64,000 nucleotides of DNA from Paenibacillus mellifer (GCF_023195895.1 NZ_JALPRK010000006.1:62001-126000), one strand, 5' to 3'. Shown: positions 26,131 through 35,933, numbered from the stretch's first letter. The notes: generated by a model from the sequence alone, not told the origin. Program-made: numbers and translations.

Positions 26131-26164
26131 AGGCGCCTTCGCTTTCGAGGGTGCCTGTTTTTTC
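26131..26164 (+). terminator. Terminator after FNT gene
   Basis: AGGCGCCTTCG (26131-26141) pairs with CGAGGGTGCCT (26146-26156) with wobbles, followed by a T run. Confidence 0.8.
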
Positions 26165-26291
26165 TTCTCCAACCGGGTAATTTGGCCTATGGGATCTAGG
26201 CTAACTGTGTTAAGATGAAAACAAAATATGCTAATTTTCGCGATTCGATGGGGTAACCCACTCCTATCCTACCGTAAAGGGTGTATCGCAT

Positions 26292-29200
26292 ATGAAGCGG
26301 ATCCGAATGTTGTTGATAATAACAGGCATGCTCGTGCTTTCGATGCTAGCGGGGTTAGGCGCTACGTCAGTCGAAGCGGAACGAAGGGTGGTCCGTTACC
26401 AGACGGAGCTGGATTATCCTCCCTATAAATTTAGCCAGAACGGGTTTGAAATGGGCTTCGATCTGGAGTTGACTCAACTGATCTTTAAGGAGCGGGACTA
26501 CACGTTGGTATATTCCGCCTCCGATTGGAAAGAAGCTTACCAGGCGCTGGTCGATGGCTCGGCGGATACGGCCGGTTTAATGGCGGTTCAGGAGAATCGG
26601 AAACGAGATGTGCTTTTTTCCAAACCGGTCATGCGGACCTCCATAGGGGTTTATGCCGGAGATCGTCTCCAAGGCAAGCTGGGAACAGCTGATTTGAATC
26701 AATATACCGTTGGTGTGGGCGCGGGGCAATATTCCGAAGAAATTCTTAAGTCGGAAGCCGGCGTAAGGTCTTACCATACATACCCTACCGTGGAAGCAGC
26801 GCTCCTGGCTTTAGAACAGGGAGACATCGACCTGTTGTTTGAGAATGAGAACGTCGTTGATTATTTGATCGTGAAGCGGGAAATGACCGGAGAAGTTCAT
26901 AAGGTGCTGGAGGATCTTTATCCCCGGGATGTGGCTTATGGAATCAGCAAAAAATCACCGGAGCTGGTCAATTATATCAACAACCGAATGGATGACCTGA
27001 AACGGTCGGGAGTCTATGAGGAGCTCTACCTGAAATATTTCTTCACCCACTCGGAATCGTTCTCGAATGCGTTGCGAAATCGCCTTATCCTAGTCGGCGG
27101 TTTGTTCGTCGGAGGGGTGGCGGCGAGTTATTGGCTAATCCGGGCTTATATCATCCGTCTGCGGCGCACGATTCACGGAGAACGGGGATTTTCCAAGGAA
27201 GTGCTGGATCATACCAACCTATTTATTTGGGCGGTGCAAAGCGACCGGACTACAGTGCGCTTCAATCGATACGCCGAATGGATCACAGGCATCCGGGAAG
27301 GAGAGGCGGTTGGACGGTCCTATACGGAGCATCCCTTGCTGCAACATGCCTGCCGGGAGCTAATTCCTTTGTTGGACCAGGCATTATCTCATCGCTTCGT
27401 AGATAACCAGGAGCTTAACCTGTTCTGTGCTTGTCAAGGGAAGGCGAAAGCGTTTTTGTTCCGCACGGCGGTGATTCCCGGGCTGCAGGGCGATCAGGAC
27501 GTCTTCATCATGACCGGCGTGGACATCGAGGAACGCAAGCAATTCGAGAACAAGCTTCATCAAAGCTATCAGGAGCTCGAGTCGGCAAATCTGGAGTTAA
27601 CCGCCACCCAGGAAGAGTTGAGGGAGAACTACGACAAGCTGCTGGAGAACCAGGAGAGGCTGCGACGAAGTGAGGAACGCTATCGGCTGGTCGCGGACGC
27701 CTCTAACGGCGGGATCTGGGAGCTGGATCTGGAGCGGAATCGCCGGTATTACTCGCCAAGGTGGTTTGAGCTACTTGGGTACAGCCAAGAGGACCTGATT
27801 AGCACCGAGATGCTGAAGCAGGTGATTCACCCCGACGATACCCCGAAAATTCAGCAGGAGATCACGGCACTACAGGCAGGCGACAAAGAGGTTTTCGAAT
27901 GCGAATACCGTTTGCTCTGTAAAGACGGGGAATATCGTTGGTTCCTGGGTCGGGGAAAAGCGTTGTTCAATGAAGAGGGGCGTGCCTATCGGATGGTGGG
28001 CTCGAATATTGAGGTGCACCAATTGAGAATGTACCAGCAGCGGATGCGGCATCTCGCTTATTACGACGCGCTTAGCGATTTACCGAATCGGTTGTATTTG
28101 CTCGAAGAAATGGATGCCCTGGTTTCTAGGGAAGACGCTAAAGCGGCCTTATTTTTCGTCGATACCGATAATTTTAAGTTCATTAATGATACGCTGGGCC
28201 ATAAATTCGGCGACCGTCTGCTGATGCAAGCCAGCTCTCGCTTAACCTCCCTGATCGGGGAGAAGGGGATGTTATTCCGGTTGGGCGGGGATGAATTCGT
28301 GATATTGATGAAGGATGTGGAGGAGGAGCAGGCGACATCTCTGGCGGATAAGCTGCTTCAGGGCTTCAAGGAGCCGTTTCGGATCGACGAAAGCGATCTG
28401 TTCGTGTCGGTCAGCATTGGGATTTCGTTCTACCCGCAAGACGGCCGCACTCCGGAAGAAATTCTCAAGAACGCCGACGTGGCGATGTACGCAGCCAAAG
28501 AAGCGGGGAAAGGCAAATACGTCGTTTTCGAGCCGGTATTTTTGCAAGCGTTTAATGATCGGGTACATTTGGAAAAGAACTTGCGGCAAGCGCTGACACG
28601 GGGCGAGTTTACCATCCACTATCAACCTCAACTTGGGGTGCGTGACGGCCGCATTTGCGGCTTCGAGGCGCTGATTCGCTGGAACAGCTCGGAACTCGGC
28701 TACGTCTCTCCTTTATCCTTCATTAAGATCGCCGAGGACAGCCGCCTGATCGTACCGATCGGAGATTGGGTGCTGGAGGAGTCGTGCGCCTTCGCCAAAC
28801 GTTTGGAGGAAGAGGGGTTCGGGAGGTACAAAATCGCCGTCAACATCTCCGTTGTCCAGCTCCTCGAAGAGGATTTCGTTGGCAAGGTGCTGCGCATCCT
28901 ACAGCAGACTGGCTTGGCGCCGGAGTGTCTGGAGCTGGAAATTACCGAGTCCATGATCATGGAGACCGTAGATTCGCTTGCACCTAAGCTGAATGAATTG
29001 AAAGCTCTGGGTATTCAAATTGCTTTAGATGACTTCGGTACGGGTTATTCTTCCCTCGGGTCGTTGAAGCAAATGCCAATTACGACATTGAAGGTGGACA
29101 GGTCGTTTATCGAGCATTTGCCGGATCAGGACGACAGTCGCTCCCTTGCCAAAGCGATCGTACTCATCGGCCGCAAGATGGGGCTGCAGGTTGTCGTGGA

Positions 29201-29339
29201 AGGGGTAGAGACAGAGCAGCAAATGCAGCATGTCCGGCGCGCCAAGTGTGATATTATTCAGGGGTATTATATCAGCAAGCCGCTTCAGGAGACCGGCGTC
29301 CGTGAATTGCTGCGGAGTTATCGGCCCGATGTAATTTAA
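26292..29339 (+). CDS. Solute-binding / PAS / GGDEF / EAL transmembrane cyclic-di-GMP protein
   Basis: 1015 residues. Signal peptide (1-30), then an extracytoplasmic SBP_bac_3 amino-acid-binding-type domain (about 33-255). A membrane segment lies near 266-286, two PAS domains near 300-415 and 465-580, with a short coiled coil between them. GGDEF follows (about 590-750, RLGGDEFVIL intact), then EAL (about 765-1010, FEALIRW, EITES, DDFGTGYSS and VEGVET intact). Both synthesis and hydrolysis of c-di-GMP are possible, presumably switched by an extracellular ligand. AAAGGGTG precedes the ATG. It stands alone between two terminators. The ligand is unknown; an amino acid or small polar molecule fits the family. 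Confidence 0.92.
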   Translation: MKRIRMLLIITGMLVLSMLAGLGATSVEAERRVVRYQTELDYPPYKFSQNGFEMGFDLELTQLIFKERDYTLVYSASDWKEAYQALVDGSADTAGLMAVQENRKRDVLFSKPVMRTSIGVYAGDRLQGKLGTADLNQYTVGVGAGQYSEEILKSEAGVRSYHTYPTVEAALLALEQGDIDLLFENENVVDYLIVKREMTGEVHKVLEDLYPRDVAYGISKKSPELVNYINNRMDDLKRSGVYEELYLKYFFTHSESFSNALRNRLILVGGLFVGGVAASYWLIRAYIIRLRRTIHGERGFSKEVLDHTNLFIWAVQSDRTTVRFNRYAEWITGIREGEAVGRSYTEHPLLQHACRELIPLLDQALSHRFVDNQELNLFCACQGKAKAFLFRTAVIPGLQGDQDVFIMTGVDIEERKQFENKLHQSYQELESANLELTATQEELRENYDKLLENQERLRRSEERYRLVADASNGGIWELDLERNRRYYSPRWFELLGYSQEDLISTEMLKQVIHPDDTPKIQQEITALQAGDKEVFECEYRLLCKDGEYRWFLGRGKALFNEEGRAYRMVGSNIEVHQLRMYQQRMRHLAYYDALSDLPNRLYLLEEMDALVSREDAKAALFFVDTDNFKFINDTLGHKFGDRLLMQASSRLTSLIGEKGMLFRLGGDEFVILMKDVEEEQATSLADKLLQGFKEPFRIDESDLFVSVSIGISFYPQDGRTPEEILKNADVAMYAAKEAGKGKYVVFEPVFLQAFNDRVHLEKNLRQALTRGEFTIHYQPQLGVRDGRICGFEALIRWNSSELGYVSPLSFIKIAEDSRLIVPIGDWVLEESCAFAKRLEEEGFGRYKIAVNISVVQLLEEDFVGKVLRILQQTGLAPECLELEITESMIMETVDSLAPKLNELKALGIQIALDDFGTGYSSLGSLKQMPITTLKVDRSFIEHLPDQDDSRSLAKAIVLIGRKMGLQVVVEGVETEQQMQHVRRAKCDIIQGYYISKPLQETGVRELLRSYRPDVI

Positions 29340-29341
29340 AT

Positions 29342-29385
29342 AATAACCCGCAGGCGTGTTTAGATACACGATCCTGCGGGTTATT
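29342..29385. terminator. Bidirectional terminator between GGDEF/EAL gene and xylR
   Basis: AATAACCCGCAGG (29342-29354) and CCTGCGGGTTATT (29373-29385) form a perfect 13-bp stem between converging genes. Confidence 0.88.
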
Positions 29386-29394
29386 TACTTTAAA

Positions 29395-30594
29395 TCAAAG
29401 CCCGGCTGAGGGGCTGCCTTCCTGTGCGAGGGCGGGATCCGGTTCGCTGAGGAACATGGTGATTGGCATAGAAGCCGCGCCCAGCGCCGTTGAACGGATG
29501 CCTAGATTGGCGAAGGCGACCCCGCTCTTCTTCCGGTGATAGGACAAGCTGCGATTCTCGATGGTGCGCAGCATGGCATCTTGCAGCAGGTCTCCGGCAA
29601 GCGACAGGCGGTTACCGATCACGATTAACTCTGGATTCAGGATATTGACCAGGTTGGCCAATCCAACGCCAAGCCGGGCGCCGATTTCATCCAGAAGTTG
29701 AACGGCGCGAGGTTCACCGCCGCGGGCAAGCTGGATGATCTCCTCCAGATCCAGGTGCGAGTCGCTCCACAGTTTGGCAGCCCGATCGAGCAGTGCCTTC
29801 TCCGAGGCTAACGTCTCCCAACAGCCGCGGTTGCCGCAGCGGCAGAGCGGGCCGTTCTCGGCGACCGTCATATGGCCGACCTCGCCGGAGAAATTGGACG
29901 TGCCGCGATACAACTCGCCGCCGACGATGATGCCGGAGCCGATACCGATACCAATACTCAGGTATATTAGATTTTGAGCCTCACGGCCGGCGCCGTAGAG
30001 CTTCTCGCCAATGGCACCGGCATTGGCCTCGTTATCTATATGCAGATTGGGCCCGAATTCGGAGGCCAACGATTCGTACAAGTCAACCTGGTTCCAGTCC
30101 AGGTTAGGCGCCGATACGACGCGGCTTTTGTCGTCGACGAGCCCCGGCACCCCGATCCCGATCCCAACGATACCGTACGGGGATTCGGGCAGCTTCTTGC
30201 TAAACTGGCGGATCGTTTTGCGAATCTGTTCAAGCACGTGTTCAGGGGTGAAGTCGGCGAGCGGCACCGTTTTCTCCTGGAGAACGTGGCCTTCCAGATC
30301 GACGAGCACGGCCAGTAAATCGTTCACGCGAATATCGATACCGACCGCATAACCGGCGCTGCGGTTAAAATGAAGCAACGTGGGTTTACGCCCGCCGCTG
30401 GATTCGCCGGGACCCATCTCAGTAACCAGATGGCTGTCGATCAACTCGGAGACGAGGGACGATACGGTCGCCTTGTTTAATCCGATTGCGGCGGAAATAT
30501 CCGCACGAGACAATGGCTGACGCTGACGGATCGTATCCAGGACGATGGTTTTATTCATTTTTTTGATGAGCTGCTGGTCGCCTGTGATTTTCAT
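29395..30594 (-). CDS. xylR: Xylose repressor, ROK family
   Basis: 399 residues. N-terminal winged helix (SRADISAAIGLNKATVSSLV, about 29-55) precedes a ROK sugar-kinase-like domain with a cysteine-rich zinc site (GPLCRCGNRGCWE) and the DNEANAGAIGE-type motif. In Bacillota, XylR represses xylAB and is released by xylose. Here it is divergent from xylA, with a XylR-type palindrome in the spacer, which strongly supports the assignment. Start ATG 30594 follows GAGGGAG. The operator lies 96 bp upstream, so autoregulation is possible. Confidence 0.93.
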   Translation of the reverse strand: MKITGDQQLIKKMNKTIVLDTIRQRQPLSRADISAAIGLNKATVSSLVSELIDSHLVTEMGPGESSGGRKPTLLHFNRSAGYAVGIDIRVNDLLAVLVDLEGHVLQEKTVPLADFTPEHVLEQIRKTIRQFSKKLPESPYGIVGIGIGVPGLVDDKSRVVSAPNLDWNQVDLYESLASEFGPNLHIDNEANAGAIGEKLYGAGREAQNLIYLSIGIGIGSGIIVGGELYRGTSNFSGEVGHMTVAENGPLCRCGNRGCWETLASEKALLDRAAKLWSDSHLDLEEIIQLARGGEPRAVQLLDEIGARLGVGLANLVNILNPELIVIGNRLSLAGDLLQDAMLRTIENRSLSYHRKKSGVAFANLGIRSTALGAASMPITMFLSEPDPALAQEGSPSAGL

Positions 30595-30689
30595 ATAAAC
30601 TCCCTCGTTATGCCCATGCCTCCAAGCATGGTGTATTTAGGTCTATACGCATCATAACATAAATGACCCGGGGTTCATCAATAACTTTG

Positions 30690-30710
30690 TTAGTTTACTA
30701 GACAAACTAA
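30690..30710. promoter_or_regulatory. XylR operator (xylO)
   Basis: TTAGTTT (30690-30696) and AAACTAA (30704-30710) are perfect inverted arms around a 7-bp centre, matching the arms of Bacillus xyl operators. It lies between divergent xylR and xylA. Confidence 0.82.
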
Positions 30711-30740
30711 GTGGAACGTGATACGATTTAGGTGTGAAAG

Positions 30741-30778
30741 GCATGCTCCCATGATTAGGTGGGCATGCTACTTATAAT
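30741..30778 (+). promoter_or_regulatory. xylA promoter region with a second inverted repeat
   Basis: TATAAT at 30773-30778 is a perfect -10. Immediately upstream, GCATGCTCCCA (30741-30751) and TGGGCATGC (30760-30768) form an inverted repeat with a 2-nt bulge, where the -35 should be. No good -35 hexamer is visible. Confidence 0.5.
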
Positions 30779-30833
30779 CCACAGGATGTAAAGGCTTACT
30801 TAAAATTTAATCTCTGGCTGGGAGGAATTAGTG

Positions 30834-32150
30834 GTGAGTTATTTTAAGAACATTAGCAAAATTCAGTATGAAGGCGCAGGTTCCAACAATCCGCTGGCAT
30901 TTAAACATTATAACGAGAATGAAGTCATCCTCGGCAAATCGATGAAAGAGCATCTTCGGTTTGCAGTTGCTTACTGGCACACGCTGACCATGAACGGCAG
31001 TGACCCGTTTGGTCAAGGCAACATGATTCGTCCTTGGGAAACGGTAAGCGGCTTGGATCTTGCGAAAGCCCGCGTAGAAGTAAACTTTGAATTCTTGGAG
31101 AAGATTGGCGCTCCTTATTTCTGCTTCCATGACGTCGACGTTTCTCCGGAAGGCGCTACTCTGAAAGAATCCAACGAGAACCTGGACGTGATCGTAGCGA
31201 AAATCAAAGAAGGCATGAAGCAAACCGGCGTGAAGCTGTTGTGGAACACGGCGAACATGTTCTCCAACCCGCGTTATGTTCATGGCGCAGCAACAACTTC
31301 GAACGCAGACGTATTCGCATATGCTGCGGCTCAAGTGAAGAAAGGTCTGGAAACGGCTCTTGAGCTGGGCGCTGAAAACTATGTGTTCTGGGGCGGCCGC
31401 GAAGGTTACGAATCCCTGTTGAACACCGATATGGGCCTGGAACTCGACAACCTGGCAAGATTCTTCCAAATGGCGATCGACTACGCGAAGGAAATCGGCT
31501 TCAAAGGACAATTCCTGATCGAACCGAAACCAAAAGAGCCAACCAAACACCAATACGACTTCGATGCAGCTACAACGATTGCATTCCTGCAAAGATACGG
31601 CTTGCAAGATCACTTCAAGCTTAACCTGGAAGCGAACCATGCGACACTGGCCGGCCATACGTTTGAGCATGAACTGCGCGTAGCTCGCATTAACAATATG
31701 CTGGGTTCGATCGACGCCAACCAAGGCGACACTTTGCTCGGCTGGGATACCGATGAATTCCCTACCGACCTGTATGCCGTAACACTGGCTATGTATGAAA
31801 TCCTGCAAAACGGTGGCCTCGGCTCCGGCGGCGTTAACTTCGACGCGAAAGTAAGACGCAGCTCCTTCGAGCCCGAAGACTTGTTCTACGCTCATATCGC
31901 TGGTATGGATACCTTCGCGAAAGGTCTGAAAGTTGCCGGCAAAATGATCGAAGACAAGTTCATCGAGAATCTGCTGAACGATCGTTATGCTACCTTCAAG
32001 ACGGGCATTGGCGCGGACATCGTATCCGGCAAAGCCAACTTCAAAACGTTGGAAGCTTATGCTTTGGAGCACAGCCATATCGTCAACAAATCGAACCACC
32101 TCGAGCTGGTTAAAGCTCGCCTGAACGAATACATCTTCGGCACGAAATAA
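30834..32150 (+). CDS. xylA: Xylose isomerase
   Basis: 438-residue cytoplasmic enzyme that interconverts D-xylose and D-xylulose, using two divalent metals. Signature elements: [12 protein letters not shown] (active-site His and Asp), [28 protein letters not shown] (metal Glu), [17 protein letters not shown] (metal Glu and His), GSIDANQGD. Length is normal. Two adjacent GTG codons (30831 and 30834) follow GGAGG at 30821; the second gives the better spacing of 8 bases. Codon use is noticeably more uniform than that of neighbours, as expected for a highly expressed gene. First gene of the xylose operon; a terminator before xylB would limit read-through. Confidence 0.96.
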   Translation: MSYFKNISKIQYEGAGSNNPLAFKHYNENEVILGKSMKEHLRFAVAYWHTLTMNGSDPFGQGNMIRPWETVSGLDLAKARVEVNFEFLEKIGAPYFCFHDVDVSPEGATLKESNENLDVIVAKIKEGMKQTGVKLLWNTANMFSNPRYVHGAATTSNADVFAYAAAQVKKGLETALELGAENYVFWGGREGYESLLNTDMGLELDNLARFFQMAIDYAKEIGFKGQFLIEPKPKEPTKHQYDFDAATTIAFLQRYGLQDHFKLNLEANHATLAGHTFEHELRVARINNMLGSIDANQGDTLLGWDTDEFPTDLYAVTLAMYEILQNGGLGSGGVNFDAKVRRSSFEPEDLFYAHIAGMDTFAKGLKVAGKMIEDKFIENLLNDRYATFKTGIGADIVSGKANFKTLEAYALEHSHIVNKSNHLELVKARLNEYIFGTK

Positions 32151-32180
32151 GCGTAAAGATACGTTTTGAACAACTTTTCC

Positions 32181-32208
32181 AAAAGGGGACGCCTGCCGTC
32201 CCTTTTTT
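32181..32208 (+). terminator. Terminator or attenuator between xylA and xylB
   Basis: GGGACG (32186-32191) pairs with CGTCCC (32197-32202), extended by A/T pairs, with a T run. It may reduce xylB expression relative to xylA. Confidence 0.75.
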
Positions 32209-32241
32209 GGTATAAGGGACATGCGAAGGGAGAATATCGCG

Positions 32242-33738
32242 ATGAAATATGTAATTGGCATTGACCTGGGGACCAGCTCGGTCAAGACGTTGCTCGTGAA
32301 CCAAAACGGGGAGATCGCAGGGGAGGCGTCGGCGGCTTATCCGTTGATTCAAGAGCGTCCCGGATTCAGTGAGCAAGATCCCGAGGAATGGGTAAAAGGA
32401 ACCTTAGCTTGCTTGAAGCAATTGTTGAAGGAAAGCGGCGTAACGGCTGGGGACGTGGAGGGCGTGTCCTTCTCCGGTCAAATGCACGGACTGGTCCTGT
32501 TGGATAAGCAGAACAACGTGTTGCGCAATGCCATCCTGTGGAACGATACACGGACCACGAAGCAATGTCGTGACATTGATGCAAAGCTGGGCAGCAAACT
32601 GCTCGACATTACGCGTAACGCCGCACTGGAAGGTTTTACGCTGCCGAAGATCCTCTGGGTTCAAGAGCATGAGCCGGAGTTGTTTGCCAAAGCTGCGCGG
32701 TTCGTGCTGCCGAAGGATTACTTGCGTTACCGCATGACCGGCCAAGTGCAAATGGAAATCTCCGATGCGGCGGGAACGCTGCTGCTTAACGTGCCGGAAG
32801 GTCGTTGGAGCGAAGAGATCGCAACGGCCTTTGGGCTTCCTGCCGGTTTCTGCCCACCGCTAGTGGGCAGCACCGAGAGCACCGGCACGCTGCTGCCGGA
32901 GTTTGCCGCCGAGTCCGGCCTGTCGGCCGGCACGAAGGTGTTCGGCGGCGGTGCCGATAATGCCTGCGGCGCGGTTGGCGCGGGCATCGTTCGCAAGGGC
33001 GACGCGTTGTGCAGCGTCGGGACATCCGGTGTGGTGTTGACGTACGAAGAAGACAAGAACAAGGATTTTGCTGGCAAGGTGCATTTCTTTAACCATGCGC
33101 ATCCGGGTGCTTTTTACGCCATGGGCGTGACGCTGGCTGCAGGGTATTCCTTGAGCTGGTTCAAGGAATCGCTGGCACCCGAGCTTAGTTTTGACGAGCT
33201 GCTGAAGCCGGTCGGCGATATCGCGCCGGGTTCGGAAGGGCTGCTGTTCACCCCGTATCTGGTCGGGGAACGTACGCCGCACGCGGACAGCGTGATCCGC
33301 GGTAGCTTCATCGGCTTGTCCGGCACGCACCGCCGGGAACACCTGGCCCGCGCGGTGATGGAAGGGATCACCTTCTCGCTGCAAGAATCGTTTGACCTGT
33401 TCGGCGCAGCCGGCATTGAGGTCGAACGCGTCATCTCCATCGGCGGCGGCGCGAAGAATCCGGTTTGGCTGCAAATGCAAGCCGACATCTTCGGCAAGCC
33501 GGTTGTGGCGTTGAAGAACGAGCAAGGCCCGGCGATGGGTGCGGCGATGATGGCCGCCGTCGGCAGCGGCTGGTTCGGCAGCTTGAAGGAATGCGCCGAC
33601 GCCTTCATCGGCTACGCGAAGACATATGAACCGATCCCGGCGAACGTGGAGAAATATGCTCGACTCTTCAAGCTGTACCAGCAGGTTTATGCGGCGACCC
33701 GTTCGCTGAACGAAGGGCTGCAGGAATTCCGCGGGTAA
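32242..33738 (+). CDS. xylB: Xylulokinase
   Basis: 498-residue FGGY-family kinase that phosphorylates D-xylulose to xylulose 5-phosphate. N-terminal phosphate motif GIDLGTSSVKTLLV, substrate-site GQMHGLVLL, C-terminal FGGY signature IGGGAKNPVWLQMQADIFG, and a GxxGSA-like ATP region (GPAMGAAMMAAVGSG). ATG at 32242 is chosen because AGGGAG lies 7-10 bases upstream; an ATG at 32221 would place that site inside the gene. It follows xylA across a hairpin. Confidence 0.95.
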   Translation: MKYVIGIDLGTSSVKTLLVNQNGEIAGEASAAYPLIQERPGFSEQDPEEWVKGTLACLKQLLKESGVTAGDVEGVSFSGQMHGLVLLDKQNNVLRNAILWNDTRTTKQCRDIDAKLGSKLLDITRNAALEGFTLPKILWVQEHEPELFAKAARFVLPKDYLRYRMTGQVQMEISDAAGTLLLNVPEGRWSEEIATAFGLPAGFCPPLVGSTESTGTLLPEFAAESGLSAGTKVFGGGADNACGAVGAGIVRKGDALCSVGTSGVVLTYEEDKNKDFAGKVHFFNHAHPGAFYAMGVTLAAGYSLSWFKESLAPELSFDELLKPVGDIAPGSEGLLFTPYLVGERTPHADSVIRGSFIGLSGTHRREHLARAVMEGITFSLQESFDLFGAAGIEVERVISIGGGAKNPVWLQMQADIFGKPVVALKNEQGPAMGAAMMAAVGSGWFGSLKECADAFIGYAKTYEPIPANVEKYARLFKLYQQVYAATRSLNEGLQEFRG

Positions 33739-33776
33739 GTTTTTCGGACTCGGATCGATCCACTATACATGAGAAG

Positions 33777-33805
33777 CGCCTGTTCCCACGAGGAGCAGGC
33801 GTTTT
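33777..33805 (+). terminator. Terminator after xylB
   Basis: CGCCTGTTCC (33777-33786) pairs with GGAGCAGGCG (33792-33801) with one wobble, followed by TTTT. Confidence 0.8.
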
Positions 33806-33812
33806 AAATTTG

Positions 33813-33994
33813 AAAATGTTGCATTTCTTACAACATTTTGAGCCGAAGCGCCTGGCACATCTGTAAATGTTGCATTTTGTACAACATTTTAGTGCATCTT
33901 CGGTTATCACAAGCGAAAATGTTGCAGGAAATACAGCAATTCAGCTCATTCGAGGCATTCAGGCCCTCAAAAGTTGCACTTTTTGCAACATTCT
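33813..33994. repeat. Array of four palindromic units with ~52-bp period
   Basis: Units start at 33813, 33865, 33916 and 33969. Each has arms of the type ATGTTGCA and TACAACATTTT around a short centre; the third and fourth units are degenerate. Spacers of about 25 bp are unrelated. The rest of the 33739-34109 gap holds only the xylB terminator and the kinase ribosome site. Confidence 0.82.
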
Positions 33995-34109
33995 AGCGCA
34001 TTCGCCGCATTACGGGCAGCCCGGAGCTTGCGACCACCCCGCCAAGAACGGCTAATCCCATGTAGCCCCAAAGGCATGGTATAATTGACCTTGCACGAGG
34101 AGGGAAGAC

Positions 34110-35933
34110 ATGTTCATTCGGAACATTTACCGGAATTACTTCAAGAACAATTTGTTCATGAAGATCATCTTGTTTTTCTCGGTGATCACGATCGTTACGA
34201 TCATTACGTTTTCCTATTTAATGTTCATGTTTATGTCGGAGTCCGCGGTGCAACGGCAGTTGGACGTCCAGAAGCGGGCGATCGAAAGCGTCAGCGATTA
34301 CATCGGCGGCAAATACGACTCCGTACAGTCTATGGTGCGGGACATTTATCGAGACGAGGAGCGGGCCTCGAACACTTCCTTTTTCCTGGAGCACCCGTAT
34401 CAGGATTACGTGAATTACCGCCTAGACCGATTCTATATGGAAAATAGTTCATCTACGGATACCGTGTTGTATTTCCGCAACGTGGTCGATGACGACCCGG
34501 ATATCCGCAGTTTGATGTTGTATAGCGCGGATCTGCAGCAGCTGTATGTCTTTGGCAGCGATAAGCAGTTTAAGATTATCCCCACCAATCAGGCCCGATC
34601 CTTCGTGCCGGATGTGATGTATCAACAGGAAGGGATGAATGTGGGAACAGCTAACATCTGGGTGCGCAAAACGGTGGGTTTACCGGATACTCCAATGTAT
34701 TCGGTTCGCATCCCGCTCAATAATAAGCTAACGCTCCGCAACATTGGGCAATTGGACGTTTACTTCGATACAGCGAATGTGTGGGGCAGTTTGGCAATGT
34801 ACAGGGAAGAGCTGAAAGGTTCAATTCTGGTCTTGTCCGCGGATGGTAACGTGTTGTTCGATACCTCCGGAACGTATTACGGCCGGAAATACCCCTATAC
34901 CGAGCAAATTAACTCAATGTATGACACTGGGGTGCTGGGCAACGGGCTGATCGCTACTAAGCTGACGCAAAGTCAGGGGGGATTCACGGTGCTCAGTACC
35001 GTCCCGAAAGAGGAGTTGGCCAAAACCTATCAAGGACTCCGCAATACGATTTTGACGATCAGTTCCATTTGCATTTTGTTTGCCATTCTAATCCCGGCAT
35101 TATTCATCAGCAATTTCGCCAAACGTACGAACGGCATAATCCGGTTTACCCGGAGAGTTCGTAATGGCGACTTCACGGCGCGGATCGCCGACGTACGGGA
35201 GGACGAGCTGGGGCAGATTTCGAAGAGCTTTAACGACATGCTGGACGAGCTCAATTTGTACATCGACCGGGTGTTCAAAGCGGAGATCAAACAGCAGCAA
35301 ACGGAGCTTGTTGCGCTGCAGGCGCGGATCAACCCGCATTTTCTCTACAATACGCTGGAGGTCATCCGCATGCGGGCGATATCCCAAGGGGCCCGGGATG
35401 TGGGCGAAATGATCTACAGCTTGTCCGTCCTGTTCAAGAGCATGGTACAGCAGAAGAAAAACTACACGCTGAAGGACGAGCTGGAAGCCTGCCGCTTGTA
35501 TCTGGAATTGTTCCGCATCCGTTACAAGGATCGTTTTAACTATGAAATTGAGGTCGAACCGGCGCTCTACGGCAAAGCGCTTGTCAGGCTGTCCCTGCAG
35601 CCGATCGTGGAGAATTACATCGTCCATGGGATACAAACGGACCATTTTGATAACCGGATCACGATCGAAGTGCGGGAAGAAGGAGATACCCTGATCGCGG
35701 TGGTACATGATAACGGGAAAGGCATCGAACCGGACCGGCTTACGGAAATCCGCCGGGAGCTGGAGCGAGAGGAAGAAACCGGGCAAATGTTCGGTTTGCG
35801 CAGTGTACACACGAGGTTGCGTTTCTTGTATGGTCCAGCTTACGGGATAGAGATCGACAGCGTGCCTGGCTCAGGGACTACCATCACTGTTCGTTACCCC
35901 AATCAGGAAGGAATGGAGGGCGAAGATGTATAA
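34110..35933 (+). CDS. YesM-like sensor histidine kinase of the mannoside island
   Basis: 607 residues. First membrane segment near 14-42, an extracytoplasmic sensor region of about 250 residues, second membrane segment near 310-330, and HAMP. The His_kinase core has ARINPHFLYNTLE (His410) and the HATPase has LQPIVENYIVHG and HDNGKGIEPD, ending GLRSVHTRLR and GSGTTITVRYP. GAGGAGGG precedes the ATG. It overlaps the response regulator gene by 8 bp. Such pairs sense extracellular oligosaccharide, often via the cognate binding protein, and switch on the adjacent ABC transporter. Here that is the binding protein and permeases at 37.6-41.1 kb. Confidence 0.93.
   Translation: MFIRNIYRNYFKNNLFMKIILFFSVITIVTIITFSYLMFMFMSESAVQRQLDVQKRAIESVSDYIGGKYDSVQSMVRDIYRDEERASNTSFFLEHPYQDYVNYRLDRFYMENSSSTDTVLYFRNVVDDDPDIRSLMLYSADLQQLYVFGSDKQFKIIPTNQARSFVPDVMYQQEGMNVGTANIWVRKTVGLPDTPMYSVRIPLNNKLTLRNIGQLDVYFDTANVWGSLAMYREELKGSILVLSADGNVLFDTSGTYYGRKYPYTEQINSMYDTGVLGNGLIATKLTQSQGGFTVLSTVPKEELAKTYQGLRNTILTISSICILFAILIPALFISNFAKRTNGIIRFTRRVRNGDFTARIADVREDELGQISKSFNDMLDELNLYIDRVFKAEIKQQQTELVALQARINPHFLYNTLEVIRMRAISQGARDVGEMIYSLSVLFKSMVQQKKNYTLKDELEACRLYLELFRIRYKDRFNYEIEVEPALYGKALVRLSLQPIVENYIVHGIQTDHFDNRITIEVREEGDTLIAVVHDNGKGIEPDRLTEIRRELEREEETGQMFGLRSVHTRLRFLYGPAYGIEIDSVPGSGTTITVRYPNQEGMEGEDV

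Noticed and set aside
26165-26291. Possible cyclic-di-GMP riboswitch before the GGDEF/EAL gene
   Set aside because: The conserved core of the GEMM classes is not present.
30828-32285. 485-codon open frame on the minus strand opposite xylA
   Set aside because: Antisense shadow of a highly biased coding gene; xylA has clear motifs, ribosome site and operon context.
33813-33994. Evenly spaced repeats with ~25-bp spacers, CRISPR-like at first sight
   Set aside because: Only four units, repeats diverge strongly from each other, each is a full palindrome, and no cas gene is nearby.
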